NCBI GenBank assembly: GCA_039989475.1 | Contig: JBDXHU010000006.1 | Coordinates: 1-64,000, forward strand | DNA: 64,000 bases | Direction of reading: 5' to 3' | Source: JBDXHU01 sp039989475 | Lineage (GTDB): Bacteria > Pseudomonadota > Gammaproteobacteria > Pseudomonadales > Halieaceae | Shown: positions 51,292-60,105 of the stretch, piece by piece | Layout of the letters: every line of letters starts with the position of its first letter | Position numbering within the stretch: the stretch's first letter is position 1 | Made by a program: the position numbers and the translations under genes | The notes under the pieces: generated by a model | Seen by the model: only the letters and a program-made list of their open reading frames with translations | Databases searched by the model: none | What the model was told of the DNA's origin: nothing

Positions 51292-51702
51292 TTGTTTTTC
51301 GAATTTATATCTCAACAGTGGATCCTGTTCGGCGCACTGGCTGCGGCAGTTGCCATGCTCTGGAATCACGAGTCCCGCAAGTCGGGCCAGAGCCTGAGTC
51401 CGCAGCAGGCAATCAACATGATCAACGCCGGTGAGGGCGTGTTCCTGGACCTGCGCGAAAGCGCTGAATATGGCCAGGGGCATATTGTCGAGTCGCTCAA
51501 TATACCGGCCACCAAACTGGATACCCGGATTGCCGAACTGGAAAAGTATCGCGAGCAGCCCATCGTGCTGGTGTGCAAGATGGGTCAGCACTCCGGTGCG
51601 GTCGGCAAGAAACTCATGGCGCAGGGATTTGAAAAGGTCTACCGCATGAGTGGCGGCATGATGGAGTGGGGCCAACAGCAACTGCCCCTGGTCAAGCAGT
51701 GA
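51292..51702 (+). CDS. Membrane-anchored rhodanese-like protein (YibN-like)
   Basis: 136 residues from a TTG start. One membrane helix (about 7-24, QWILFGALAAAVAML) precedes a rhodanese domain with active-site Cys in VLVCKMGQHSG. Sulfurtransferase or redox role. The order rhodanese-grxC-secB is conserved (yibN-grxC-secB in enterics). Its stop overlaps the GTG start of grxC. Confidence 0.88.
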   Translation: MFFEFISQQWILFGALAAAVAMLWNHESRKSGQSLSPQQAINMINAGEGVFLDLRESAEYGQGHIVESLNIPATKLDTRIAELEKYREQPIVLVCKMGQHSGAVGKKLMAQGFEKVYRMSGGMMEWGQQQLPLVKQ

Positions 51703-51980
51703 GCTCGCAGCTGCCGGTGCGGATGTACAGCACCCGCTTCTGCCCCTACTGTATTCGCGCCCGGCGCTTGCTGCAGGACAAGGGCGTGGCATTCGAGGAC
51801 ATTGCCGTCGACGGTGATCGCCACCTGCGGGCGCGCATGGAGCAGCTCAGTGGTCGCGGCACAGTGCCGCAGATCTGGATAGGTGAGCGCCATGTTGGCG
51901 GATTTGATGATTTATGGCTATTGCAGCAAGGCGGCGAACTCGACCGGCTGCTGCAGGCCTCAGACTTAGTTGAAACTTGA
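51699..51980 (+). CDS. grxC: Glutaredoxin 3
   Basis: 93 residues from the GTG at 51699, which overlaps the rhodanese stop (GTGA). The active site is CPYC in YSTRFCPYCIRARRLL, with GTVPQIWIG (cis-Pro) and GGFDDLW for glutathione binding. Reduces disulfides with glutathione. Lies 13 bp before secB. Confidence 0.93.
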   Translation: MSSQLPVRMYSTRFCPYCIRARRLLQDKGVAFEDIAVDGDRHLRARMEQLSGRGTVPQIWIGERHVGGFDDLWLLQQGGELDRLLQASDLVET

Positions 51981-51993
51981 TAGGAGTAAAATC

Positions 51994-52518
51994 ATGGCTG
52001 AAGAAGAAGTAACCGGAACCGAAGCGGGGGCTGCTGCAGAGGGTCAACCGCAACAACAATTTTCCATGCAGAGGGTGTTCCTGAAGGACCTGTCTTTCGA
52101 GTCACCAGCATCACCGGACGTGTTCAAGCAAGAGTGGCAGCCGGCGGTCAATGTAGACCTGCGCACCAATAGCAGTGCTATGGAAGCCAGCAACTACGAG
52201 GTTCTGCTGACAATTACCATCACCGCAAAGCTGGGCGAAGAGACGGCATTCCTGGTGGAAGTACAGCAGGCAGGTATTTTCTTCATAGCTGGCATCGAAG
52301 GTGAAGAACTGCGTCGGGTGCTGTCAGTCTTTTGCCCCAACATGTTGTTCCCCTACGCCCGGGAAACCATCGACAACATCGTTACCCGGGGAACATTCCC
52401 GGCACTGATGCTGGCCCAGGTCAACTTTGAGGCCTTGTACGTCTCTGCCATGCAGCAGGCCCAGCAGCAGGCACAGCAGCAAGACGAGGCGCCCGCCGCC
52501 GATGAGGCTGCCAGCTAA
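51994..52518 (+). CDS. secB: Protein-export chaperone SecB
   Basis: 174 residues from the ATG at 51994 after AGGAG; an upstream in-frame ATG at 51970 overlaps grxC and is rejected. FSMQRVFLKDLSFESP, AGIFFIAGIEGEEL and PNMLFPYARETI are standard SecB. Tetrameric chaperone that hands unfolded preproteins to SecA. The C-terminal tail is Gln/Ala-rich. Confidence 0.96.
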   Translation: MAEEEVTGTEAGAAAEGQPQQQFSMQRVFLKDLSFESPASPDVFKQEWQPAVNVDLRTNSSAMEASNYEVLLTITITAKLGEETAFLVEVQQAGIFFIAGIEGEELRRVLSVFCPNMLFPYARETIDNIVTRGTFPALMLAQVNFEALYVSAMQQAQQQAQQQDEAPAADEAAS

Positions 52519-52536
52519 AAGCGGCTGTCTACTGGC

Positions 52537-53001
52537 TCAGGCGCCGGCGGGAAAACCTCGCTGGCGCCAGGCTTCATACACCACCACCGCTACACTGTTT
52601 GACAAGTTGAGGCTGCGGCTCTCGGCCAGCATCGGTATGCGCAGGCAGTGCTCCTGGCCAAGCTCAGTGAGCAGGTGTTCAGGCAAGCCACGGGTCTCTG
52701 GACCAAACACAACAGTGTCACCGGCGCGGTAGTCGACCTCACTGTAAGGCCTTGAGCCCCGGGTGCTGAGGGCAAAAATACGACCGCCCGCCAGCGTCTG
52801 CCTGCACTGTTCCCAGCTGGAATGTTGTTGCACGCTGGCCCATTCGGCGTAGTCGAGTCCGGCTCGACGCATGCGCTTGTCGTCCATGGTGAAACCCAGT
52901 GGCTCGACCAGGTGCAGGCGACAGCCGGTATTGGCGCAGAGGCGGATGATATTGCCCGTATTGGGTGGAATCTCCGGCTCAAACAAGACGATATTGAACA
53001 C
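52537..53001 (-). CDS. trmL: tRNA (cytidine/uridine-34 2'-O)-methyltransferase
   Basis: 154 residues from GTG 53001. SPOUT knot motifs: PEIPPNTGNIIRLCANTG, VFGPETRGLPE and LNLSNSVAVVVYEAWRQ. Methylates the wobble 2'-OH of tRNA-Leu. It starts 5 bp after ntrC on the same strand and converges with secB. Confidence 0.95.
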   Translation of the reverse strand: MFNIVLFEPEIPPNTGNIIRLCANTGCRLHLVEPLGFTMDDKRMRRAGLDYAEWASVQQHSSWEQCRQTLAGGRIFALSTRGSRPYSEVDYRAGDTVVFGPETRGLPEHLLTELGQEHCLRIPMLAESRSLNLSNSVAVVVYEAWRQRGFPAGA

Positions 53002-53006
53002 GTGCC

Positions 53007-54416
53007 TTAACCCTGGCTCATTCCCAGTTCTTTCATTTTGCGGGTCAGGGTGTTGCGGCCCCAGCCCAGCACCTGTGCGGCCTCGCGCTTGCGACCGTGG
53101 GTGTGCTGCAAGGCGGCTTCAATCATGATCCGCTCAAAGTCTGGCAGAGCTTGCTCCAGCAAGGCCTGTCCGCCCCGGCCCAGTTCCTGGTCTGCCCAGC
53201 CACGCAAGAGGCTCAACCAGTCACCCGATTCGCTTGCCGACACTGCTGGCGCCTGGCTCAGCTCCGGTGGCAGGTCACTCAGGTGCACCTCGCGTCCGGA
53301 AGCCATGACCGTGATCCAGCGACAGCTATTCTCCAGCTGGCGTACGTTCCCCGGCCAGTCCAGGCTCGTCAGGAACTCCTCGGACTCAGGCAACAAAACC
53401 TTGCTCTCCACCCCCAGTTCTTCAGCGGCCCTGGCAAAGAAATGCCGCATCAGCTGCGGGATATCCTCGCGGCGCTCGGCCAGCTTGGGAATGTGTATGC
53501 GGATGACGTTGAGACGGTGAAACAGGTCCTCGCGAAAGCTGTGCGCTGCCACCAATTGCTCCAGGTCCTGGTGCGTGGCGGCGATGATACGGACATCCAC
53601 CTGGATGGGCGTGTGCCCGCCAACCCGGTAGAACTCGCCGTCAGCCAGTACCCGCAACAGGCGGGTCTGGGTTTCCGCCGGCATGTCGCCGATTTCGTCC
53701 AGGAACAGGGTGCCGCCGTCGGCCTGTTCGAAGCGGCCCCGGCGCATGCTGTTGGCGCCGGTAAACGCCCCCTTTTCATGACCGAATAACTCGGACTCCA
53801 TCAGTTCGCGCGGTATTGCCGCCATATTCAGTGCAATAAATGGCTCGTTGGCACGGGGGCTGTGGCGGTGCAGGGCCCGGGCCACCAGTTCCTTGCCGGT
53901 GCCGGATTCGCCGTTGATCAATACGGTTATGTTGGACTGGGACAGCCTGCCGATCGCGCGGAATACCTCCTGCATGGCCGGCGCCTCGCCGATGATCTCG
54001 GTGGGGGCCAGGGCTGTCTCGTCCTCTACTAGCCCGCTGTGTTCGCGGGCCTGGGCCAGGGCGCGCCGGGTCACGGCCACTACCTCGTCGATATCAAAGG
54101 GCTTGGGCAGGTATTCGAAGGCGCCGCGCTGGTAGGACTCCACGGCGCTATCCAGGTCTGAATGCGCGGTGGTAATAATCACAGGCAGCGATGGCCGGGT
54201 TTGCTGGATGTGGGTCAACAGGCTGAGACCGTCCATGCCCGGCATGCGGATGTCACTGACGATGGCGTCGGGCTGTTTGAATTCGAGCTGCTGCTTGAGT
54301 GTTTCGCCGTTATCGAAGCATTCGATATCGATGCCAGCCTGGGTCAGGGCTTTCTCCAGCACCCAGCGAATCGAGCGATCATCATCGACAATCCAGACTT
54401 TATCGGTTTTCTGCAT
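53007..54416 (-). CDS. ntrC: Nitrogen regulator NtrC (sigma-54 activator)
   Basis: 469 residues. Receiver domain with phospho-Asp in IVSDIRMPGMDG; AAA+ domain with Walker A GESGTGKE and the sigma-54 contact loop GAFTGA; C-terminal Fis-type HTH (REAAQVLGWGRNTLTRKM). Activates glnA and other nitrogen genes when phosphorylated by NtrB. Overlaps ntrB by 17 bp. Confidence 0.97.
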   Translation of the reverse strand: MQKTDKVWIVDDDRSIRWVLEKALTQAGIDIECFDNGETLKQQLEFKQPDAIVSDIRMPGMDGLSLLTHIQQTRPSLPVIITTAHSDLDSAVESYQRGAFEYLPKPFDIDEVVAVTRRALAQAREHSGLVEDETALAPTEIIGEAPAMQEVFRAIGRLSQSNITVLINGESGTGKELVARALHRHSPRANEPFIALNMAAIPRELMESELFGHEKGAFTGANSMRRGRFEQADGGTLFLDEIGDMPAETQTRLLRVLADGEFYRVGGHTPIQVDVRIIAATHQDLEQLVAAHSFREDLFHRLNVIRIHIPKLAERREDIPQLMRHFFARAAEELGVESKVLLPESEEFLTSLDWPGNVRQLENSCRWITVMASGREVHLSDLPPELSQAPAVSASESGDWLSLLRGWADQELGRGGQALLEQALPDFERIMIEAALQHTHGRKREAAQVLGWGRNTLTRKMKELGMSQG

Positions 54417-55485
54417 GATCTACATCCAGTGGTATATAGAGGCTGAACTCGGTGCAGCCATATTCGCTGCGGTACTCGATCAAGCCCCTGTGTTGATTAA
54501 TGATGGACTGGGCGATGGCCAGGCCGAGGCCGCTGCCGTCCGGGCTGCCACTGACCATGGGTATAAACAGTGAGTCCTTCAATTCCGGCGAAATTCCCGG
54601 TCCGTTGTCGATAATGTCAACGCGACACACCAGGCGGTAATGGCGGGGACCAATGGTGAACTGGCGCTGGACCCTGCTGCGCAAGGTAATCACCGGCTGT
54701 TCCTCCTGGTTTGCGCTGGCCTGCACCGCATTGCGCACAATATTAAGTACGGCTTGTATCAGCTGGCTGCGATCAGCCTGCAGCTGCGGCACGCTGGGGT
54801 CGTAATCGCGCAGGAATTCGACCTTGCCCGCGGTTTCGGCCAACACCAGGGTATGCACGTGTTCCAGCACCTCGTGGATGTTGATATCGGCCAATTGTGG
54901 CTGCCGGTGTGGCCCCAGCATACGGTCCACCAGGTCCCGCAGCCGATCGGACTCTTCGATAATCACCCGGGTGTACTCTTCCAGGGCCGGGTCAGGTAGT
55001 TCCCGGGCCAATAACTGGGCGGCCCCGCGTACCCCGCCCAGGGGGTTCTTGATCTCGTGGGCCAGGCCCCGAATCAAGGCCTGGGTGGTTTCCTGCGAAG
55101 TGATCATGCCCTCGTCGCGGTTGATGCGAAGGATGCGATCCAATGGGTGAAGCTCGACGATAACGGCCTCGAGTTCACGATTAGTCAGCAACATGGGCGT
55201 AATGGTGCAATCCACCACCAGCTGGTTGCCGCTGGGGGTGCTGAGTGATATGCCGTGACTGGTGTAAATGCCACCCGACTCATCCTCTCGCTTGAATCCC
55301 TCCAGCAGCTGCGGTTGCGCCGGAAATAGCTCTTCGAGGGTATGGCCGAGACCGCGGGACTCGCTGATCTCTAACATGGCTTCGGCGGCAGGGCTGATAA
55401 AGGAAACGCGCAGGTCAGGGTCCAGCACCAGGACTGCGGTGCTGAGATGGTTGAGTAAATGTTTGTGAAAACAGTTTTCAGTCAT
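54400..55485 (-). CDS. ntrB: Nitrogen sensor kinase NtrB
   Basis: 361 residues from the ATG at 55485 (MTENCFHKHLL); the longer frame to 55578 is rejected as it lacks family similarity and overlaps the promoter. PAS domain (about 5-115), H-box His in GLAHEIKNPLGG, N-box LNIVRNAVQA, and G-box GSGLGLAIAQ. Cytosolic partner of PII and NtrC. An NtrC-type dyad lies about 210 bp upstream. Confidence 0.96.
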   Translation of the reverse strand: MTENCFHKHLLNHLSTAVLVLDPDLRVSFISPAAEAMLEISESRGLGHTLEELFPAQPQLLEGFKREDESGGIYTSHGISLSTPSGNQLVVDCTITPMLLTNRELEAVIVELHPLDRILRINRDEGMITSQETTQALIRGLAHEIKNPLGGVRGAAQLLARELPDPALEEYTRVIIEESDRLRDLVDRMLGPHRQPQLADINIHEVLEHVHTLVLAETAGKVEFLRDYDPSVPQLQADRSQLIQAVLNIVRNAVQASANQEEQPVITLRSRVQRQFTIGPRHYRLVCRVDIIDNGPGISPELKDSLFIPMVSGSPDGSGLGLAIAQSIINQHRGLIEYRSEYGCTEFSLYIPLDVDHAENR

Positions 55486-55695
55486 TGTCCTGCCAGCTGG
55501 CGACGCTGTTTGCGGCCACCGCCTCTCAACAAAGCAAAAATAGCGCCAGCCTTGGGCTCGCGGACGCATAATTTCCATGTATTGTATTTAAGGAGCTTCG
55601 GGATTAGTTAGCGCTTACACACTTAAACCTTATCCCCTGCCAGGCGGTGATTCAGCAGCGGTACTACCCGGGCGACCCCCCGGCCACAGGTTCAA

Positions 55696-55712
55696 CGCAC
55701 CAATATGGTGCG
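55696..55712. promoter_or_regulatory. NtrC-type binding site upstream of ntrB
   Basis: CGCACCA-ATA-TGGTGCG, a perfect 7-3-7 dyad fitting the known NtrC consensus (GCACyA-N3-TrGTGC). It sits between the DUF4124 gene and ntrB, so it probably controls ntrBC (autoregulation). A TACAAT -10-like hexamer for ntrB lies near 55582-55587 on the minus strand. Confidence 0.7.
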
Positions 55713-55751
55713 CTCAATATGTGGGCTTGTCCAGTGTGGTGCGGCGCTATG

Positions 55752-56309
55752 CTAGCGAGCGGGAGTGCGGCGCGGCCGATTAGGCCTGTTCTTGTTATTC
55801 GAGGAGGGGCGAAACACGTAGACGGTGATGGGCGCGGAGGTGGCCTGTTGTTCGCCTTCGGCATCAATAACGCTGACGGCGATACTGTGCTCACCACGAA
55901 ATACGTTGGTGAGCGCCCAGCTGCTGCCGCTTTGCGGCTCCTCCCTTGGCTGGCCATCCATGAGCAGCTGCAGCTTATGCCCGGCTTGCAGGGAGGGCGA
56001 CACGCTGGCGCTAACGGAAAAATTGCCGGGGCCATTGGGAATTATCGTCTGGTCAGCCGGTGCGGTAATTTTTAGCTGGTAGCCGCCGTCATCTGCGTCT
56101 GATTGCTGGGGCTTGGGTGGGACGGGAAAGGCGTTAACGGGCGGTGGCGGCGCTGTGTTGGTGGTGTTGATCTCAACTTCCGTGGAGTCCGGCGCTGGCT
56201 GGTCCGTGAAGGTGACATTGCCTTCCTCATCGACCTGCTTGAACACCTGGGCTTGCGCGGCCAGGGACAGCGTGAACAGCAATATGAGCAATATGCGAAT
56301 CGGGGCCAC
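55752..56309 (-). CDS. DUF4124 domain periplasmic protein
   Basis: 185 residues from GTG 56309, which has a strong AGGAGGAG before it; a start at 56360 would lack one. A signal peptide (IRILLILLFTLSLAAQAQ) is followed by the DUF4124 motif VFKQVDEEGNVTFTDQP, a Pro-rich linker and an Ig-like beta domain (about 90-165). The tail is Asn/Arg/Pro-rich. Function unknown. The glnA terminator lies just upstream, so it is separate from glnA. DUF4124 genes near glnA-ntrBC are common in this group. Confidence 0.82.
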   Translation of the reverse strand: MAPIRILLILLFTLSLAAQAQVFKQVDEEGNVTFTDQPAPDSTEVEINTTNTAPPPPVNAFPVPPKPQQSDADDGGYQLKITAPADQTIIPNGPGNFSVSASVSPSLQAGHKLQLLMDGQPREEPQSGSSWALTNVFRGEHSIAVSVIDAEGEQQATSAPITVYVFRPSSNNKNRPNRPRRTPAR

Positions 56310-56360
56310 CAGACTCCTCCTGTGAGCCCTTAAAGTAACCGATCCATCCACAAAGCTCAA

Positions 56361-56390
56361 AAACGAAAAAGCCCGCCAAAAGGCGGGCTT
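56361..56390 (-). terminator. glnA rho-independent terminator
   Basis: On the minus strand AGCCCGCC-TTTT-GGCGGGCT followed by TTTT (complement of the A-run at 56366-56370), 30 bp after the glnA stop. Confidence 0.88.
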
Positions 56391-56419
56391 ATCCGAAACC
56401 GGGGTGGTTTGCCTGGCGT

Positions 56420-57826
56420 TTAGATTGAGTAGTACATGTCGAACTCGACCGGGTGCGTGGTCATGTCCAGGGTCTCCACTTCCTCGCTCTTCAGCGTGAT
56501 GTAGCCATCGATCATATCGTCAGTAAACACGCCGCCCGCTGTCAGGAAGCCGCGATCGGCATCCAGTGCCGCCAGCGCCATGGTGAGGCTGGAGGCGACG
56601 GTGGGAATGGCCTTGCCTTCTTCCGGTGGCAGGTCGTAAAGGTCCTTGTCAGCGGCGTCGCCGGGGTGGATCTTGTTCTGGATGCCGTCAATACCGGCCA
56701 TCAGCATCGCTGCAAAACCCAGGTACGGGTTGCTGGTGGGGTCCGGGAAGCGTACTTCGATGCGCTTGCCGCGAGGGCTGGGCTCATAGGGAATACGAAT
56801 CGAGGCAGACCGGTTGCGAGCAGAGTAAGCCAGCATAACCGGGGCTTCAAAGCCCGGCACCAGCCGCTTGTAGCTGTTGGTGGAGGCGTTGGTAAATGCG
56901 TTCAGTGCACGGGCGTGCTTGATGATACCGCCGATGTAGAACAGGGCGGTTTCAGACAGGCCTGCATAGCCGTCGCCGGCGAAGGTATTTTCGCCGTCTT
57001 TGGCAATGGACTGGTGCACGTGCATACCGCTGCCGTTGTCACCGACCAGGGGCTTGGGCATGAAGGTTGCCGTCTTGCCATAGGCATGGGCGACGTTGTG
57101 CACACAGTACTTGAGGATCTGGGTCTGGTCGGCCTTGGCCACCAGGGTGTTAAAGCGCACACCAATCTCACACTGGCCGGCGGTGCCGACTTCGTGGTGG
57201 TGTACTTCAATGTCCAGGCCCATCTGCTCCATGGCGGCGCACATGGCGGCGCGGATGTCGTGCAGCGAATCGACCGGTGGTACCGGGAAGTAGCCGCCTT
57301 TAACGCCAGGGCGGTGACCGATGTTGCCGTCCTCGAAGGAGTGGCTGGAGGCCCAGGCAGCTTCTTCAGAATTAACCGAGTAACCGGCACCGGACATGTC
57401 CGCGTGCCACTTGACGTCGTCGAACACGAAGAACTCTGGCTCGTTACCGAAAAAGGCAGTGTCGCCAATACCGGTGGACTTCAGGTATTCCTCAGCCCGG
57501 TGCGCCACGGAGCGCGGGTCGCGTTCGTAGCCCTGCATGGTGCTGGGCTCGACGATGTCACAACGCACGATAACGGTGGGCTCGTCAGTAAACGGGTCCA
57601 GTACCGTGGCGCTGTCATCCGGCATCAGGATCATGTCAGACTCGTTAATACCCTTCCAGCCGGCGATGGAAGATCCGTCAAACATCTTGCCTGCTTCGAA
57701 AAAGCCCTCGTCGACTTCGCTCGAGGGAATGGATACGTGTTGTTCCTTGCCACGTGTATCGGTGAAGCGCAGGTCAACCCAGCGGGCTTCGTTCTCTTTT
57801 ATCAAGTTCAGAGTCTTCTCTGACAT
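56420..57826 (-). CDS. glnA: Glutamine synthetase, type I
   Basis: 468 residues, standard GSI-beta. Metal and substrate motifs DGSSIAGW, NEPEFFVFD, GSGMHVHQSI and ASTNSYKRLVPGFEAP are intact, and the adenylylation Tyr is present in DKDLYDLPPEE. Makes glutamine from glutamate, ammonia and ATP. It has a sigma-54 promoter and NtrC-type sites upstream, and its own terminator. Confidence 0.98.
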   Translation of the reverse strand: MSEKTLNLIKENEARWVDLRFTDTRGKEQHVSIPSSEVDEGFFEAGKMFDGSSIAGWKGINESDMILMPDDSATVLDPFTDEPTVIVRCDIVEPSTMQGYERDPRSVAHRAEEYLKSTGIGDTAFFGNEPEFFVFDDVKWHADMSGAGYSVNSEEAAWASSHSFEDGNIGHRPGVKGGYFPVPPVDSLHDIRAAMCAAMEQMGLDIEVHHHEVGTAGQCEIGVRFNTLVAKADQTQILKYCVHNVAHAYGKTATFMPKPLVGDNGSGMHVHQSIAKDGENTFAGDGYAGLSETALFYIGGIIKHARALNAFTNASTNSYKRLVPGFEAPVMLAYSARNRSASIRIPYEPSPRGKRIEVRFPDPTSNPYLGFAAMLMAGIDGIQNKIHPGDAADKDLYDLPPEEGKAIPTVASSLTMALAALDADRGFLTAGGVFTDDMIDGYITLKSEEVETLDMTTHPVEFDMYYSI

Positions 57827-57941
57827 TGGTTTTCCTCCATCGGATGGTGATCGTACTGGCTTGACCAGCTTTAAAGAAACCTGACTTACCTGGGTCTGCT
57901 TTACGCTGTAGACCCGGGTCTATCTAATAGCATGTTGGATT

Positions 57942-57957
57942 AGCAAGAGCCGTGCCA
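57942..57957 (-). promoter_or_regulatory. Sigma-54 promoter of glnA
   Basis: Minus strand TGGCAC-GGCTC-TTGCT, a full match to the -24/-12 consensus TGGCAC-N5-TTGCW. Predicted start about 57931. Confidence 0.88.
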
Positions 57958-58030
57958 TGCTTTAGCTACGGCTAAGTGTTTGTAATTACAGCAATAATTA
58001 CCTGTCGCAGCTGAAGCGCGCTCTGCTCGC

Positions 58031-58066
58031 GCACCAAAATAGGTCGCGTACGCACTATTATGGTGC
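58031..58066. promoter_or_regulatory. NtrC enhancer sites of glnA
   Basis: Strong site GCACTA-TTA-TGGTGC (58052-58066) and a weaker one GCACCA-AAA-TAGGTC (58031-58045), centres 21 bp apart (two turns), about 80-100 bp upstream of the sigma-54 promoter, as expected for an NtrC enhancer. Confidence 0.72.
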
Positions 58067-58248
58067 GGTTTTGCGGGGTTCGGCCCGGAGTTCCGCAGGC
58101 TGGAACCACGCGCGACGTCAGCGGCGACAGTGTTATGGCCGCTGCGCTATGTATTGTCAAGTAATAAGCACCCAACAGACCACAGAAGCCCCTATCGCCG
58201 GGCAGCCACTACGGGTATAATCGCGCGCCTTTTTGGCCCCACCCCCGG

Positions 58249-60072
58249 ATGAGTAAAACCGTGATTGAGAATCTTCGCAACATCGCCATTATCGCCCACG
58301 TTGACCATGGCAAGACCACCCTGGTCGATTGCCTGCTGCAGCAGTCGGGTACCCTGGATCGGCGCAACCAGGACACCGAGCGCGTGATGGATTCAAACGA
58401 CCAGGAGCGTGAGCGTGGTATCACCATCCTGGCCAAGAACACGGCGATTCGCTGGAACGACTATCGTATCAACATTGTGGACACCCCCGGACACGCGGAT
58501 TTTGGCGGTGAAGTTGAGCGCGTACTGTCCATGGTTGACAGTGTATTACTGCTGGTGGACGCGGTGGACGGCCCCATGCCGCAGACCCGCTTCGTCACCC
58601 AGAAGGCCTTTGAACGCGGACTCAACCCGATTGTGGTCGTGAACAAGGTGGATCGCCCGGGTGCTCGCCCGGACTGGGTGGTTGACCAGGTGTTCGATCT
58701 ATTTGATCGCCTCGGCGCGACCGAGCAGCAGCTGGACTTCCCGGTCATTTTCAGCTCGGCTCTGGAAGGCACTTCCGGCCTGGATCACGACGCCATGGGC
58801 ACGGATATGCAGGCCCTTTTTGAAACTGTGATCGAGCATGTGCCCTGTCCCGAGGTTGATCGTGACGGGCCGCTGCAGTTGCAGATTTCTGCACTGGATT
58901 ACTCCAGTTACGTCGGCGTTATTGGTGTCGGGCGCATCAGTCGTGGTCAGTTACAGCCCAATACCCAGGTCAGCGTGGTCGATCTTGAAGGTGTTGCGCG
59001 CAATGGCCGGATCTTGCAGGTGATGGGCTATATGGGCCTGGAGCGGGTCGATGTGGAGCAAGCCGAGGCCGGGGATATCGTCTGTATCACCGGTATTGAT
59101 GGGCTGCAGATATCCGACACGCTGTGTGACCCGGTCGCGGTGGAGGCCCTGCCGCCACTGACCGTGGACGAGCCCACGGTCAGCATGACCTTCCAGGTTA
59201 ACGACTCGCCCTTTGCCGGTAAGGAAGGCAAGTACGTGACCTCGCGCAATATCAAGGAGCGACTGGAGCGCGAGCTGATCCACAATGTGGCCCTGCGCGT
59301 GCAGCCCGGTGACAGCCCGGACAAGTTTATCGTGTCCGGTCGCGGCGAATTGCACCTCTCAGTACTGATTGAAAGCATGCGCCGTGAAGGCTACGAGCTG
59401 GGCATCTCGCGGGCCGAAGTTATCCAGAAGGAAATTGATGGCGAATTGCAGGAGCCCTACGAGCAGCTGGTGGTGGATTGTGAAGAGCAGCACCAGGGTT
59501 CGGTGATGGAGGTGCTGGGCCAGCGCCGCGCGGACCTGAAAAATATGGTGCCGGATGGCAAAGGGCGCGTGCGCCTGGAGTTCATCGTGCCGGCACGTGG
59601 GTTGATCGGTTTTCGCTCCCAGTTCCTGACCATGACCTCGGGCAGCGGCATCCTCACCCACGTATTTGACCACTATGGCCCGGTCAACAATGCCGAAACC
59701 ATACACCGTAGCAATGGTGTGCTGGTATCCCTGGTCGGCGGCAAGACCCTGGCTTACTCACTATTCACCCTGCAGGATCGCGGCCGGCTGTTCATCGATC
59801 CCAACCTCGATGTGTACGAGGGCCAGGTCATCGGCCTGCACAGTCGTGGCAACGACCTGACGGTCAATCCCACCAAGGCCAAGCAGCTTACCAACATCCG
59901 CGCTGCCGGTACCGATGAGAACCTGGTGATGACACCACCGGTGCGGCACACGCTGGAACAGGCACTGGAATTCATCGAAGACGATGAGCTGGTGGAAGTG
60001 ACCCCCGCGAGTGTTCGCATCCGCAAAAAGCTGCTCAAGGAACATGAACGGCGCCGCGCTGGTCGCATCTAA
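58249..60072 (+). CDS. typA: Ribosome-associated GTPase TypA/BipA
   Basis: 607 residues. GTPase motifs IAHVDHGKTTLVD (G1), RGITI (G2), DTPGHADFGGEVER (G3), NKVDRPGAR (G4). EF-G-like domains II, III and V follow, and the TypA-specific C-terminal domain with PTKAKQLTNIRAAGTDE. Acts on the ribosome in stress and 50S assembly. Divergent from glnA, as in E. coli. Confidence 0.97.
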   Translation: MSKTVIENLRNIAIIAHVDHGKTTLVDCLLQQSGTLDRRNQDTERVMDSNDQERERGITILAKNTAIRWNDYRINIVDTPGHADFGGEVERVLSMVDSVLLLVDAVDGPMPQTRFVTQKAFERGLNPIVVVNKVDRPGARPDWVVDQVFDLFDRLGATEQQLDFPVIFSSALEGTSGLDHDAMGTDMQALFETVIEHVPCPEVDRDGPLQLQISALDYSSYVGVIGVGRISRGQLQPNTQVSVVDLEGVARNGRILQVMGYMGLERVDVEQAEAGDIVCITGIDGLQISDTLCDPVAVEALPPLTVDEPTVSMTFQVNDSPFAGKEGKYVTSRNIKERLERELIHNVALRVQPGDSPDKFIVSGRGELHLSVLIESMRREGYELGISRAEVIQKEIDGELQEPYEQLVVDCEEQHQGSVMEVLGQRRADLKNMVPDGKGRVRLEFIVPARGLIGFRSQFLTMTSGSGILTHVFDHYGPVNNAETIHRSNGVLVSLVGGKTLAYSLFTLQDRGRLFIDPNLDVYEGQVIGLHSRGNDLTVNPTKAKQLTNIRAAGTDENLVMTPPVRHTLEQALEFIEDDELVEVTPASVRIRKKLLKEHERRRAGRI

Positions 60073-60105
60073 GCAACGTCCAGCCAGCGTGACTATACTG
60101 TCGTC

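Larger units (their letters stand above)
57827..58248. other. glnA / typA divergent intergenic region (422 bp)
   Basis: Holds the glnA leader (about 105 nt), a sigma-54 promoter (57942-57957), two NtrC-type sites (58031-58066) and a TATAAT at 58216-58221, 33 bp before the typA ATG (probable typA -10; no clear -35). No small gene is seen. Confidence 0.7.

Noticed and set aside
56453..57823. 456-codon open frame antisense to all of glnA
   Set aside because: It is the complement of a highly biased, conserved gene; no start signal, no family motifs, and composition follows from glnA codons.
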